Shown: positions 44,422 through 54,149, counted from the first letter of the stretch. The stretch is DNA of 64,000 nucleotides from Flavobacterium sp. CF108 (GCF_900129795.1 NZ_FQWW01000003.1:248001-312000), one strand, 5' to 3'. The notes: generated from the sequence alone by a model not told the origin. Program-made: numbers and translations.

Positions 44422-44874
44422 ATGAAAAGAGCACTTATTTTAAACGGATTACTACTGCTTACCTTTTGGTGTAATGCACAAACCTCAAATTCTGAACTGA
44501 AAAACGTCAGAAAGATTATAGAAGCCAGTAATGCAATTTATGCAGATCTCGCTAATAAAAATGACGGATCTATTTTAACAAGGTATACCAATGATGCCTG
44601 TTTGTTCCCGCCAAATGCATCTCCAATATGCGGAAGCGAGCAAATTGCTGTGTTTTTTAAAGGCGGTCCAAAAGTACAGGTTAAGTTTACCATTCAAAAT
44701 TTATATGGAGACGGTAAAACAGCTGTAACAGAAGAAAGTTATTATGAAATGACTGATTTGGAAGGTAAAAAATTAGACGATGGAAAAGTGATTGTTATTT
44801 GGAAGAAAACAAAAGACGGCTGGAAAATGCACCGCGACATGTTTAGCAGCAACCATCCGGCAAAATTAAACTAG
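44422..44874 (+). CDS. Secreted NTF2-like (SnoaL/DUF4440-type) protein
   Basis: A signal peptide (MKRALILNGLLLLTFWCNAQ) leads to one NTF2-like domain with NAIYADLANKND, PNASPICGSEQIAVFFKGG and IWKKTKDGWKMHRDMFSSN. It is a paralogue of the 2.2-kb lipoprotein but lacks the lipobox. It is convergent with an AraC regulator gene, with a 4-bp overlap of stops. Activity is unknown. Confidence 0.77.
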   Translation: MKRALILNGLLLLTFWCNAQTSNSELKNVRKIIEASNAIYADLANKNDGSILTRYTNDACLFPPNASPICGSEQIAVFFKGGPKVQVKFTIQNLYGDGKTAVTEESYYEMTDLEGKKLDDGKVIVIWKKTKDGWKMHRDMFSSNHPAKLN

Positions 44875-45686
44875 AAACCAACATTAACAGCTTCTTGAAA
44901 ATCAGTGCCATTTTTTAGCAGCGAAGATCGCGATGCAAAAGGAGTAATGCCTGTAAACTTTTTAAACTCTTTAATAAAATGCGCCTGATCGTAATATCCG
45001 CAGTCGTAGGCTATAGTGGTTAACGACTCAGAAGTATTAAGGACTAAATGCAGACTTTTGTTAAATCGTATTACAGAAGTAAATGCCGAAGGACTTATCC
45101 CAATATTTGACAGGTAAAGTTTTTGAATATATCTTTCTGATAATCCCGAATGTTGAGCCATTGCAGGTAGATTTAGTGAATTAGTAACAAAAAGATTTTG
45201 ACTGAGACCTTGAAGTATCGATACTTTTTTTAATCGGGTTTCATTTTTTTTCAGAAGTTGGAGAAAGTGATTTTCTAAAATATTGATTTTGGAGGTAAGT
45301 CCATCTGCCTCCATTATTTTTTCGTACAACTCTCTATTTTCAACTTGTGCTACATCGTACATATCGGTAGCATAATTGGTAAATTCTGATAACGGATCTG
45401 AGAAAAACAACGCACTCGCATGCGGATAAATTCGTGTAATAAGTATTGAAGTTCCTTTTGCGACGGTAAGTCGGGTAGGAAGGGTTAAATGTCCCAAAAG
45501 TTCGATGGCTGGAGTATCTTTTCGTCTGCCATTAATAATAGTAGCCGCCATTCCTTCAGAAATATTGATAATGAAATCTACATAACCGCTTGGATAAAAC
45601 ACTTCATTGTCAAGATCCTTTTCGATCGTAACAACAGTATAATTTTTTATATACGGCGCTAAACTGGCGGAAGGTAAAATCTGCAT
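44871..45686 (-). CDS. AraC-family transcriptional regulator
   Basis: 271 residues, an N-terminal sensor (LPSASLAPYIKNYTVVTI, VFYPSGYVDFIINI) and a C-terminal AraC HTH (AQHSGLSERYIQKLY, AYDCGYYDQAHFIKEFKKFT). It is a paralogue of the regulator at 2.9 kb, again beside an NTF2-like gene, here in convergent orientation with the stops overlapping. It may regulate that gene. Confidence 0.87.
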   Translation of the reverse strand: MQILPSASLAPYIKNYTVVTIEKDLDNEVFYPSGYVDFIINISEGMAATIINGRRKDTPAIELLGHLTLPTRLTVAKGTSILITRIYPHASALFFSDPLSEFTNYATDMYDVAQVENRELYEKIMEADGLTSKINILENHFLQLLKKNETRLKKVSILQGLSQNLFVTNSLNLPAMAQHSGLSERYIQKLYLSNIGISPSAFTSVIRFNKSLHLVLNTSESLTTIAYDCGYYDQAHFIKEFKKFTGITPFASRSSLLKNGTDFQEAVNVGF

Positions 45687-45934
45687 TTGATTTTGTCTTA
45701 ATTCTGAAATTAATTAGTTGATTTATAATTGATTCTAAATTAAAAATAAATTCGATTGAAATGGATATAAAATGGAAATAAAAAAGCTGGATGAACTTTT
45801 GTTTTTAAGGTTTTGTATGATTAATAAGAGTTCAATTGAAGAGGCAATGTTTTTTCGTTGCAAAAAATATTAAGTACATTTATAGCACCCAAAACTTGAT
45901 TTATTTTTTAATCAATTTTTTGAATACGCTTTAA

Positions 45935-48580
45935 ATGGAAAGAAAACAAAATACCAAGAAAGTGAGTAATGATCAAAAGGTTGATGCGTTACAATCTAAC
46001 GACAGCATTTTTGAAGTAAGTGCTATTTTGCTGGACCTTGGAAAAGATATTACCAAAGTAAGAGAAAAGAAAGATTTGATTTTGCTTTTTTCAAAAAGAA
46101 TCAAAAGCCTTTTTTATTTCACTCATATTACCATTACACTTATCGATCATAAGGATAAAACGTATGCGGGTTTTTTATTAGATAAAGATGCCGATGCCAT
46201 ATTAGAGAAAGAATCGTATGCGAAACTGCAAAAAACACATTTTACACTTAACGAACCTTTTATAAAAGAAGTTCTGGCTGCCGAAGATCCGATTTCTTTT
46301 ATGGTAGCAGAAGTGAAAGACAAACCCCAAAGCCCGCATTTTTTGCAGGTAAATTACGATGGGGGCGTTAGGGAATTATTGATGACGACGCTCTGGAATG
46401 CCGATGAACCTTTAGGATTTATTCATATTTATACCGATAAACCAGGCAGTTTTACACCACAATTTCGAAATATTATAAAAGGTATTGCACCACAGCTTTC
46501 TGTTGCGGTTTCTAATATTATCAAAAATGAAGAATTGCAGAAAAAGGAACAGGAAAAATCATTTCTGCTGGACTTTAGCAATGATATTTCAGAAGTAAGA
46601 ACTAAAGACGATCTCGAAGCGGCCGTTCGTACCGCATTAAAAAGAATAAATCCGCTTAGAGGTTATGTAATCCGGAAATTAAACAGCGACGGAAATTCTT
46701 TAAGTACTTATATATACGACAAAAGCATTACAAACGATGATGATCCTATTTTAAAAGAATTATTACAATCTAAATTTCCGGTAAACGACGGATTGCAAAA
46801 CAGAGTTCTGGACAGCTATATTCCGTTACTTTTTAATGTCGATATTGAAATAGACCGAGGAATTACTTCGTCCTATCTTTTGTTTTGGAAAAGTTTAGGA
46901 TTTAAAAGAATGGTTGGGATTGCACTTCGCAACGGCGACATTGTATTAGGGATGTTATGGCTGGCGATTGAGGAAATCAATATTTCGCTGCTGCAGGGAA
47001 TTTGTTCGCAGATTTCAACGGCAATGTCTAATATTATTGCCAATGAATTACTGGAAAGCAAAAACAATGAACAAGCCGTTCTCTTGCAGTTTAGTAATGA
47101 AATCGCCGGAGTTCGTACCAAAGACGATTTAGAACACGCCATTATTAATGTACTTCGGGATCTTCTGGATACTAAACTCGCCATGCTTAATATTTTTGAT
47201 GATGACGGATTTGGTTTGACTTCCTATATGTATGATCCATCATTATTTGTAAAAGCCGAAATTGATTTTGATAAAATGGTTTCGATAAAGCTGGATATAA
47301 AAGAACCTTACACGGCGCAAGTTATAAAAAGCGAAAGTGCGATTGTTTTTAATGTTGAAGAAGAACTCAAAACGACCAATTCTGGTTTTGCTCAATTGTG
47401 GAAAAAAGTAGGATTTGAAAATGCTTATGGCGCTTTACTAAAAGTGGGATCTTTAAAAGTTGGTACATTGTGGCTGTTGGCAGATCAATTAAACCCTTCC
47501 ATTTTAAAAGGATTATGTTCTCAAATTTCTGTAGCGATTGCCAATATACAGGCAAACGAAAAATTACTGCTTTATAAACAGCAGTTAGAACATGAAAATG
47601 TTTATTTGAAAGAACAAATCAAGAATATTTATAATTTTTCGGAGATTATTGGAAGCGGTGAAAGAATGCAGAAAGTCTATCATTTAATGTCTTTGGTAGC
47701 CGATTCTAATTCTACAGTTTTAATTCTCGGAGAAACTGGAACCGGAAAAGAATTAATTGCCCGCGCCATTCATAACGCTTCTCCACGAAAAGATAAATTA
47801 ATGATTAAAGTAAACTGCGCTGCAATGCCGGCCAATTTAATCGAAAGCGAATTGTTCGGCCATGAAAAAGGTGCGTTTACCGGAGCAACAGAACGACGAA
47901 TAGGAAAGTTTGAACTTGCTAATAACAGCACTTTATTTCTGGATGAAATAGGCGAAATGCCGCTTGAAGCACAAGTAAAATTACTGCGGGTTATTCAGGA
48001 ACGGGAACTGGAGCGAGTAGGAGGAAAAGATACTATCAAAGTTGATGTGAGAATCATTGCCGCCACAAATAGAAATTTAGAAGAAGAAGTGGCAGCCGGA
48101 CGTTTCCGTTCGGATCTTTTTTACCGATTAAATGTATTTCCAATTTACCTGCCCGCACTTCGGGAAAGAATGGAAGATGTAGAACATCTCGCTAATTTTT
48201 TCGTTGCCAAATACAATAAAAACAATCGCAAGAACATTAACCGAATTGCACCAAAAGCCATTCAGCAGCTTCAAAGTTATTTGTGGCCCGGTAATGTGCG
48301 CGAGTTAGAACATCTTATAGAACGTAGTGTTTTAATGGCGGAAGACAATGTTTTGAGAGAAGTGTACATTCCGAGAAAAACAGAAAAAACCAGTGAAGAA
48401 GAAAATATTTTCAGCAAATCGCTTGAAGAAATGGAACGTCTTTTTATAATCAGTGCTTTAAAAAGATGCAAGGGAAAAATTTCTGGTGCCGGCGGTGCTG
48501 CCGAAGTTTTGGATATTCCAGGAAATACACTTCATTCTAAAATGAAAAAACTACAGATTACCAAAGCCGATTATTTTTAA
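45935..48580 (+). CDS. Sigma-54-dependent activator with three GAF domains
   Basis: Three GAF-like regions (about 30-195, 205-370, 380-540) precede the AAA+ domain (about 565-795). This has Walker A GETGTGKE, the sigma-54 contact loop GAFTGA (in [13 protein letters not shown]) and Walker [12 protein letters not shown] Fis-type HTH ends the protein ([30 protein letters not shown]). GAF domains may sense small molecules, redox or nitric oxide. Two enhancer-like dyads and a sigma-54-like promoter follow just downstream, so it likely activates the next operon. Confidence 0.93.
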   Translation: MERKQNTKKVSNDQKVDALQSNDSIFEVSAILLDLGKDITKVREKKDLILLFSKRIKSLFYFTHITITLIDHKDKTYAGFLLDKDADAILEKESYAKLQKTHFTLNEPFIKEVLAAEDPISFMVAEVKDKPQSPHFLQVNYDGGVRELLMTTLWNADEPLGFIHIYTDKPGSFTPQFRNIIKGIAPQLSVAVSNIIKNEELQKKEQEKSFLLDFSNDISEVRTKDDLEAAVRTALKRINPLRGYVIRKLNSDGNSLSTYIYDKSITNDDDPILKELLQSKFPVNDGLQNRVLDSYIPLLFNVDIEIDRGITSSYLLFWKSLGFKRMVGIALRNGDIVLGMLWLAIEEINISLLQGICSQISTAMSNIIANELLESKNNEQAVLLQFSNEIAGVRTKDDLEHAIINVLRDLLDTKLAMLNIFDDDGFGLTSYMYDPSLFVKAEIDFDKMVSIKLDIKEPYTAQVIKSESAIVFNVEEELKTTNSGFAQLWKKVGFENAYGALLKVGSLKVGTLWLLADQLNPSILKGLCSQISVAIANIQANEKLLLYKQQLEHENVYLKEQIKNIYNFSEIIGSGERMQKVYHLMSLVADSNSTVLILGETGTGKELIARAIHNASPRKDKLMIKVNCAAMPANLIESELFGHEKGAFTGATERRIGKFELANNSTLFLDEIGEMPLEAQVKLLRVIQERELERVGGKDTIKVDVRIIAATNRNLEEEVAAGRFRSDLFYRLNVFPIYLPALRERMEDVEHLANFFVAKYNKNNRKNINRIAPKAIQQLQSYLWPGNVRELEHLIERSVLMAEDNVLREVYIPRKTEKTSEEENIFSKSLEEMERLFIISALKRCKGKISGAGGAAEVLDIPGNTLHSKMKKLQITKADYF

Positions 48581-48597
48581 AACTCATTACAACTATA

Positions 48598-48637
48598 AAA
48601 AAGCCCATTGCGAAATAAAAGCAATGGGCTTTTTTAT
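48598..48637 (+). terminator. Rho-independent terminator of the activator gene
   Basis: AAAAAAGCCCATTGC, loop, GCAATGGGCTTTTTT is a perfect stem 18 bp after the stop. Confidence 0.88.
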
Positions 48638-48640
48638 TTT

Positions 48641-48688
48641 TTCACTATATAAAGTGAATGCTAAAATGAATTCCCTTTATAGAGGGAA
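48641..48688 (+). promoter_or_regulatory. Two tandem 18-bp dyads, probable enhancer sites
   Basis: TTCACTATATAAAGTGAA (48641-48658) and TTCCCTTTATAGAGGGAA (48671-48688) fit TTCMCTWTATARAGKGAA. Each change in one half is matched in the other half, so dyad symmetry is kept. The centres are 30 bp apart, and the second site is about 55 bp upstream of the promoter below. Confidence 0.72.
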
Positions 48689-48741
48689 AATTTAAAACAT
48701 GATTTCGTTGTAAGTGTTTGACTTTTAGTTGTTTAAATGAA

Positions 48742-48757
48742 TGGTACACATCTTGGC
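48742..48757 (+). promoter_or_regulatory. Sigma-54-like promoter
   Basis: TGGTAC, 5 bp, TTGGC is close to the consensus; the -12 GC reads GG. It is 53 bp before the ATG of the NAD(P)-binding gene. Confidence 0.55.
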
Positions 48758-48809
48758 TATTACTAAGTGAAAATGAAAATCAATTTATAACAATTTAAAA
48801 ATTAGTATC

Positions 48810-49565
48810 ATGAAAATTTTAGTAATCGGAGGAACAGGATTAATTGGATCAAAAGTAGTAAACAAACTTCGCGATCAGGGACATAACGTAATTGCGGCTG
48901 CACCATCAACAGGAATTAACACTATAACAGGCGAAGGACTTGCAGAAGCAGTTAGCGGAACAGATATCGTAATCGATTTGGCAAATTCCCCATCATTTGC
49001 AGACAAAGAAGTTTTAGAATTTTTTGAAACCTCAGGAAGAAATCTTTTAGCAGCAGAAATTAATGCAGGCGTAAAACATCATATTGCACTTTCGGTAGTT
49101 GGTACAGACCGTTTGCTGGACAGTGGTTATTTTAGAGCTAAACAAGCTCAGGAAAATTTAATTAGAAAATCAGGCGTTCCGTTTACTATTATTCACTCCA
49201 CTCAATTTATGGAATTCCTTGGCGGAATTGCAGCATCTGCTCACGATGGCGGAAGCGTTGTAATTTCTCCGGCAAAAATTCAGCCAATAGCTTCAGAAGA
49301 TGTAGCTTCTTTAGTGGTAGAATTCTCACTAGGGAATCCAATAAATGATATTGTAGAAATTGGCGGACCAGAGCGTTTCAAACTTTCAGAACTTTTACAA
49401 AATTATTTGATCAAAACAAATGACCCTCTGGAAGTTATATCAGATGAAAAAGCATTGTACTTTGGCGCACCACTTCAAGAACTTACTCTTGTTCCTGCTG
49501 TAACAGCAAAATTGGGTGCCATAACTTTTGAAGAATGGTTTCCTAACCGTCCTCAAAGAGCTTAA
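48810..49565 (+). CDS. NAD(P)-binding NmrA-like/SDR protein
   Basis: Rossmann motif LVIGGTGLIGSKVVNKL, 251 residues, with SGTDIVIDLANSPSF and HHIALSVVGTDRLLDSGYFR and FTIIHSTQFMEFL. The central Tyr-x-x-x-Lys of SDRs is present as YFRAK, so catalysis is possible. It is the first gene of the unit behind the sigma-54-like promoter, with a pirin and a bestrophin gene downstream. The substrate is unknown. Confidence 0.83.
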   Translation: MKILVIGGTGLIGSKVVNKLRDQGHNVIAAAPSTGINTITGEGLAEAVSGTDIVIDLANSPSFADKEVLEFFETSGRNLLAAEINAGVKHHIALSVVGTDRLLDSGYFRAKQAQENLIRKSGVPFTIIHSTQFMEFLGGIAASAHDGGSVVISPAKIQPIASEDVASLVVEFSLGNPINDIVEIGGPERFKLSELLQNYLIKTNDPLEVISDEKALYFGAPLQELTLVPAVTAKLGAITFEEWFPNRPQRA

Positions 49566-49585
49566 TTAAACCCTTAAAAATATAA

Positions 49586-49693
49586 AAAGCTTCGAAGCCC
49601 GTTGAAACGAAGATGACGGGTAGGCAGTTTGTCGAGGCGGTTGTAATTGGGCGTACACTTTCCACCCGTTCGTGTACAGTTAAACCCTACGTC
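49586..49693 (+). other. Structured, comparatively GC-rich intergenic stretch
   Basis: Within the 208-bp gap before the pirin gene, CCCGT (49598-49602) pairs with ACGGG (49616-49620), GTACAC (49653-49658) with GTGTAC (49672-49677), and GTAGG with CCTAC (near 49685). It has far more G and C than the surrounding gaps. It may be a leader RNA, a small RNA or the remnant of a mobile piece; none can be named. Confidence 0.4.
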
Positions 49694-49773
49694 AGCGTTA
49701 AAAAACGGAATCTGATCAACAACACGGCAAATCAATGGGCAGCGGTGCATTTTTTAACCCAAAAACAAATAGT

Positions 49774-50652
49774 ATGAACAAGTTAAAACTCTCAGCAGTG
49801 ATCATGCCCGAAGTACAGGGAGATGAGCAGTTTTTTGCCAGAAAAGCAAGAAACAATGATTTTGACGGATTGATGGATCCTATTATTGGGTTCGATCATT
49901 TTGAACTCACACATGATATTTTCGGGCCACACCCGCATGCAGGAATGTCGGCTATAAGTTACGTTTTCGAAAAATCGGCTCCTTATCACAGTATAGATTC
50001 CCGCGGAAATAATGTAATTATAACTCCCGGAAGCCTGCTTTGGACATACGCCGGAAAAGGGATTGTTCATTCTGAATTTCCGGTTCCCGATGGTGCCGCT
50101 GTTGAAGGTTTGCAATTGTTCGTAAATATTTCGGCTTCACAAAAACAGCAAGAACCTAAAAGTATCTTCATTGACAAATCGAAAATACCGGAAATAAAAC
50201 AAGAAGGTTTACGAGTAAGAGTGGTTTGCGGCGAAAGCGGAACAACTTTAAATAAAACACAAACTCCGGATGAACTTACAATGCTGCATGTTTTTCTGGA
50301 AGCAGGAAAAGAGTTTTCGCATCAAATTCCGGCACAATGGTCAGGAACCGTTTTAGCAGTCGAAGGTTATTTTGATTTTATGACGAGCCAATCTACAACT
50401 GAACTTGAGGAAGGAATGGTAATCGCGATGGGAGAATCAGATTTTGAAGAAACGATAAAATTTATCGCCATCACAAACAGCGAATTACTATTTATTTCAG
50501 GTAAACCGCTGCACGAACCTTTATTTTCTAAAGGAGCTTTGGTAATGGATTCTGAAGAAGCTTTAGCAAATGCCACAGAAAATTTTAAAAATGGAAAAAT
50601 GGGCTTTATTGAAAGAAAAGGTGAAAACCGAAAAGTAATCAAGCCGGTTTAG
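49774..50652 (+). CDS. Pirin-family protein
   Basis: The start at 49774 (MNKLKLSAVIMPEVQGDE) is chosen over an earlier ATG at 49735 because the latter adds an unrelated extension. The pirin metal-site motif FDHFELTHDIFGPHPHAGM has the conserved His pair, with a double-cupin fold (VIITPGSLLWTYAGKGIVHS, QLFVNISASQKQQEP). Some pirins have quercetinase activity or act as redox-sensitive cofactors. It is in the putative sigma-54 operon. Confidence 0.9.
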   Translation: MNKLKLSAVIMPEVQGDEQFFARKARNNDFDGLMDPIIGFDHFELTHDIFGPHPHAGMSAISYVFEKSAPYHSIDSRGNNVIITPGSLLWTYAGKGIVHSEFPVPDGAAVEGLQLFVNISASQKQQEPKSIFIDKSKIPEIKQEGLRVRVVCGESGTTLNKTQTPDELTMLHVFLEAGKEFSHQIPAQWSGTVLAVEGYFDFMTSQSTTELEEGMVIAMGESDFEETIKFIAITNSELLFISGKPLHEPLFSKGALVMDSEEALANATENFKNGKMGFIERKGENRKVIKPV

Positions 50653-50682
50653 AAATTGAATTAACCCTTAAAAACTGTAATC

Positions 50683-50874
50683 ATGAAACTTATCAACCTT
50701 TTCAAAATAATGGGTTTGTCCAGAACGCCTGTTTATAGCAGCGAACCCGATAATGAACTCAATCTGCATCATCACGATTTAACTGATGGCTGTGAATTGC
50801 TTGATGAAACCGTACACATGCAGGATCAGCCATTTGAGGAGAACGAAGAAGAAGATTATACTTCTATCTCTTAA
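50683..50874 (+). CDS. Small acidic protein of unknown function
   Basis: The 63-residue frame lies 30 bp after the pirin stop on the same strand, with an A-rich leader (CCCTTAAAAACTGTAATC). It has a hydrophobic start (MKLINLFKIMGLSRT) and an acidic tail (QPFEENEEEDYTSIS). It has coding-like composition and no overlap. I recognise no family. Confidence 0.5.
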   Translation: MKLINLFKIMGLSRTPVYSSEPDNELNLHHHDLTDGCELLDETVHMQDQPFEENEEEDYTSIS

Positions 50875-50883
50875 AAATAAAAC

Positions 50884-50913
50884 AAGCATGTCTGCACCCC
50901 TAAAGACATGCTT
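50884..50913 (+). terminator. Hairpin after the small acidic protein, possible weak terminator
   Basis: AAGCATGTCT and AGACATGCTT form a perfect 10-bp stem around a 10-nt loop. The following T-tract is weak, so it may attenuate rather than end transcription before the bestrophin gene. Confidence 0.5.
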
Positions 50914-50945
50914 ATTTCAATATTATAAAAAATAAAACAACCATC

Positions 50946-51956
50946 ATGTATATAGGTAAATCGTATAAATTATCGGAGTTTATTATCTGGACCAGAAAAA
51001 GCATTTATGTACTGCTTATTTTGAGCATTGTGCCCACTGTTTTATATGAAGTTTTTGATTTAAAATGGCTCGGAATTTCCTGGACTGTCGTCGCTTTATT
51101 AGGAACGGCAACGGCCTTTATTGTAGGTTTTAAAAACACACAGACGTATAACAGAACTGTTGAAGCACAGCAAATTTGGACTTTTATCTTAAATACCAGC
51201 CGTTCATGGGGAATCATGAGCCGGGATTTTATAAACGATCCTGAGAAATCGAAACAGCTTATTTATCGTCATTTTGCGTGGCTGGCCGCATTGCGATACG
51301 AAATGCGTTCGTACCGTATTTGGGAAGCAAGCCAGAAAAAACATAATGCAGAATATCAGCAGTTTTATTATGTAATTCCCGAAAATGAAATTAGTCTTGA
51401 AGATGAATTGTCAAAATTTCTTTCTCCCGAAGAGTTAGAATATATTCTAAAAACTAAAAATAAAGCAACACAACTTATGGCACTTCAAAGTAAAACCTTA
51501 AAAAAGTTATTTGATGATGAAGAAATTGTCTTGCTTCAATTTGTTGATTTTCAAAGAACCATAAAAGATTTTTACGCACAGCAGGGCAGAAGCGAGCAGT
51601 TAAAAGATTCTCCTTATCCGAGACAATATGCGATTATAAATACTTTATTAGTGCATTTATTTTGTTTTTTACTGCCTTTTGGTTTACTAAAAGAGTTTGA
51701 TAAAATGAACGAAACGGTTACCGGCATTGCACAAGGAAATATGGTTTGGCTCGTGATTCCGTTTAGTGTTATTATTTCCTGGATGTACACTTCACTTGGA
51801 CAAGTAGGAGAAAGCACCGAAAACCCTTTTGAAGGAAATGCCAACGATGTACCTATTTCGCAAATATCTAAAATTATTGAGATTGATTTGAGAGAGATGT
51901 TAGGGGAAACTGATTTGCCGGTTTTGGCTGAGGCACAGCATAATATTGTGTTGTGA
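50946..51956 (+). CDS. Bestrophin-family ion channel
   Basis: 336 residues with four to six hydrophobic segments, the motif RSWGIMSRDFIND, FAWLAALRYEMR and the conserved pair near the end with PFSVIISWMYTSLGQVGEST and ENPFEGNANDVPISQI, the last being the bestrophin Ca2+-clasp-like ENPFxxxxxDxP. It should form a pentameric anion or cation channel in the inner membrane. It is last in the SDR-pirin unit. Confidence 0.87.
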   Translation: MYIGKSYKLSEFIIWTRKSIYVLLILSIVPTVLYEVFDLKWLGISWTVVALLGTATAFIVGFKNTQTYNRTVEAQQIWTFILNTSRSWGIMSRDFINDPEKSKQLIYRHFAWLAALRYEMRSYRIWEASQKKHNAEYQQFYYVIPENEISLEDELSKFLSPEELEYILKTKNKATQLMALQSKTLKKLFDDEEIVLLQFVDFQRTIKDFYAQQGRSEQLKDSPYPRQYAIINTLLVHLFCFLLPFGLLKEFDKMNETVTGIAQGNMVWLVIPFSVIISWMYTSLGQVGESTENPFEGNANDVPISQISKIIEIDLREMLGETDLPVLAEAQHNIVL

Positions 51957-52031
51957 ATCAGAGCATTTTATTATTTTCATGGCGATTAACTCTATAATGA
52001 ATAATCTTTATTATTAAACAAGGAATCAAAT

Positions 52032-52076
52032 CAGGTAGAAATACCTGTAAGGGGGAATTTTTTTTTATCTATACTT
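52032..52076 (+). promoter_or_regulatory. Hairpin plus shared 15-bp element upstream of the EEP nuclease gene
   Basis: CAGGTA-GAAA-TACCTG (52032-52047) is a perfect hairpin followed by GTAAGGGGGAATTT and TTTTTATCTATACTT (52062-52076). That 15-mer is identical to 16320-16334, where it lies in the loop of another inverted repeat that also contains GTAAG-NN-GGA. Confidence 0.55.
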
Positions 52077-52104
52077 GTTCTTGTTTAATTTTAACTATCT
52101 GATT

Positions 52105-53253
52105 ATGAGATATTATGCTATTCAAAAAGATATTCCTTTAGAAAGGAGAGGGTTTGTGGTAGACAACCTTATAACTCTTAAAAATAATATTGGGCCGATT
52201 ACGGCACCGAAAAAAACAGATAAAAACCTTCTTATAGCCACTTGGAATATAAGAGATTTTGATTCCAATAAATTTGGGTACGGTTATCGACTCAAGGAGT
52301 CGTTCTATTATTTGGCACAAATTATATCTTCTTTTGATTTAATTGCAGTTCAAGAGGTGAATAAAAATCTTGCAGGGCTAAATCAGTTAATGTACGTTCT
52401 TGGTGATGAATGGGATTATATAAGTACAGATGTTACTGAAGGCCATAGTGGGAACGGAGAAAGAATGACATTTATTTATGATACCAGAAGGGTTAGTTTT
52501 AAAAAAATTGCAGGTGAAATTGTTTTACCGAAAACAAAAGAAATTCAAGGCGATGTTCAATTTGCCCGATCTCCGTTTTTAGTTTCTTTTCAGGCAGGCT
52601 GGAGCAAGTTCAGTCTTTGTACAGTACATATTTACTATGGTGCAGATACAGGCGCGAAGCTGCAAAGAAGAAAAAACGAAATCGAAGCCATAGCAAAATT
52701 TTTAGAAAAGAGAGCAGAAACAGATTTGGAAAACCTTATTGTACTTGGGGATTTTAATATTATTGACCGCAAACATGAAACAATGAAGGCACTGGAAACA
52801 AATGGTTTTGAAATTCCTGCTGTACTTAAAAGCAAACCTGAAAGTGAGACTGCAACAAATATTTCAAAAACCAAACATTACGATCAGATTGGGGTTTGTT
52901 CGAAAGGAAAACATTTTAAATTAGGTGAGACACCACAAAGTGCCGGTGCCTATGATTATTATAAAGACGTATTTACTGAGCAGCAATTTGATAGATATGA
53001 GGAAGCTATGATTTTATCTATAAATAAACAGATTGTGGATTTAAACAAGCTTTTGGAATCAGAAACTGACAGCAACAAACGAACAGAATATCAAGAACAA
53101 TTAAATTCACTACAGGATACGATAACTAATAAAACTAAACTGAAGAAGTATTATAAAGAGTGGAAGACTTTTCAGATGTCTGACCATCTTCCGATGTGGA
53201 CTGAACTTTTGATAGATCACAGTGAAGATTATCTCCGAGGGCTTGTGGTATAA
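52105..53253 (+). CDS. Endonuclease/exonuclease/phosphatase-family protein
   Basis: The start at 52105 (MRYYAIQKDIPLERRG) is the first ATG; the frame extends upstream only to TTG codons. EEP motifs are NLLIATWNIRDFD, FDLIAVQEVNKN, IVLGDFNIIDRK and the final SDHLPMWTELLI. The central region has an insertion rich in coiled-coil residues (NKQIVDLNKLLESETDSNK). There is no signal peptide. It could cut nucleic acid or phospholipid, and the substrate is unknown. Confidence 0.87.
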   Translation: MRYYAIQKDIPLERRGFVVDNLITLKNNIGPITAPKKTDKNLLIATWNIRDFDSNKFGYGYRLKESFYYLAQIISSFDLIAVQEVNKNLAGLNQLMYVLGDEWDYISTDVTEGHSGNGERMTFIYDTRRVSFKKIAGEIVLPKTKEIQGDVQFARSPFLVSFQAGWSKFSLCTVHIYYGADTGAKLQRRKNEIEAIAKFLEKRAETDLENLIVLGDFNIIDRKHETMKALETNGFEIPAVLKSKPESETATNISKTKHYDQIGVCSKGKHFKLGETPQSAGAYDYYKDVFTEQQFDRYEEAMILSINKQIVDLNKLLESETDSNKRTEYQEQLNSLQDTITNKTKLKKYYKEWKTFQMSDHLPMWTELLIDHSEDYLRGLVV

Positions 53254-53450
53254 AATTCTACATGTTTTTTATTATTCCTGATTTTTAGTTTAATCTTTTT
53301 AAGAATTATATAAGTGAGTTCAATAACTTAAGTAAAATTTTTATCTAAATAAAAATAAGGTATTGCTAATAAGTAAATTGTGTTTTGTGTTAAAATGAAT
53401 TATTGAAATTGAACCCGTTTAAAACCGTCATTCTATTAGTGTTAAATATA

Positions 53451-53490
53451 AAAAAAAGCCTATAAACAGTAGAGTTTACAGGCTTTTTTT
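53451..53490 (+). terminator. Rho-independent terminator
   Basis: AAAAAAAGCCTATAAAC, loop, GTTTACAGGCTTTTTTT is a strong stem about 200 bp after the EEP gene. Confidence 0.78.
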
Positions 53491-53520
53491 GTGGATTCGA
53501 TGGGCTGTAATCGAACACCC
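53484..53520 (+). other. tmRNA 3'-end-like scar, copy A (candidate attachment-site remnant)
   Basis: TTTTTTTGTGG followed by ATTCGATGGGCTGTAATCGAAC resembles the end of ssrA plus its terminator (TTTTTGTGGAGTCGCCGGGAATCGAAC at 63243). It lies directly behind a terminator. The GTGG and ATCGAAC anchors are kept; the middle differs. The rest of 53254-53710 has no gene. Confidence 0.4.
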
Positions 53521-53710
53521 TATACCAATCTTAACTTTTTTTAAAGTTTAAAATAAACTATATAACATATTTATTTTTTGCATTTTTAAAATTGTTGTTG
53601 AGTGTATGCAGAATAAAAAATTGAAGTTTTCTAAATTAATATTAATAAAGGTACTGCTGCAAAAATATTCCTTTAAAAATTTGAGAATATTTCCCTAAAA
53701 TAAAACCTGA

Positions 53711-54055
53711 TTAACGGTTAACTCTTTCCATGTCTTTCAGCCCCCATTGCTGTATCGTTATTATCACTGGTAAAAATGTCCTGCCATATTCGGAAATATT
53801 ATATTCTACTCGTGGGGGAATTTCAGCAAAAACTGTTCGCTCAATAATTTTATCTTCTTCCAGTTCCCTTAATTGATTTATGAGCATTTGTTTACTTATC
53901 GCCGGGATTACTTTTTGTAACATGCTGAAACGGTTATGTCCCATGTCGATTGCATGAATTACTAATACTTTCCACTTACCGCCAACCATATTCATAAAAT
54001 GAGTAACCGGGCAGTTATTAGGGTTAAAATCTTTATTTTTCCTTTTATTTTCCAT
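53711..54055 (-). CDS. HxlR-family transcriptional regulator
   Basis: 114 residues with the HxlR winged-helix motif CPVTHFMNMVGGKWKVLVI, RFSMLQKVIPAISKQMLINQ and EYNISEYGRTFLPVI. The N-terminal Cys in NNCPV is where thiol-reactive members sense. It is divergent from an NTF2-like enzyme gene with 94 bp between starts and two direct TGTACTAA repeats, so it probably controls that gene. Confidence 0.9.
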   Translation of the reverse strand: MENKRKNKDFNPNNCPVTHFMNMVGGKWKVLVIHAIDMGHNRFSMLQKVIPAISKQMLINQLRELEEDKIIERTVFAEIPPRVEYNISEYGRTFLPVIITIQQWGLKDMERVNR

Positions 54056-54068
54056 AAGTCTAAAAAAA

Positions 54069-54095
54069 TGTACTAAGGATTATTTTGTGTACTAA
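54069..54095. promoter_or_regulatory. Direct repeat TGTACTAA, probable HxlR site
   Basis: TGTACTAA at 54069-54076 and 54088-54095, 19 bp apart, in the divergent HxlR/NTF2-like region. Confidence 0.55.
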
Positions 54096-54149
54096 TCGGT
54101 TGATTTTAGCAAATGTATTAATTTTACTTAAATAATAAAATCTATAAAA

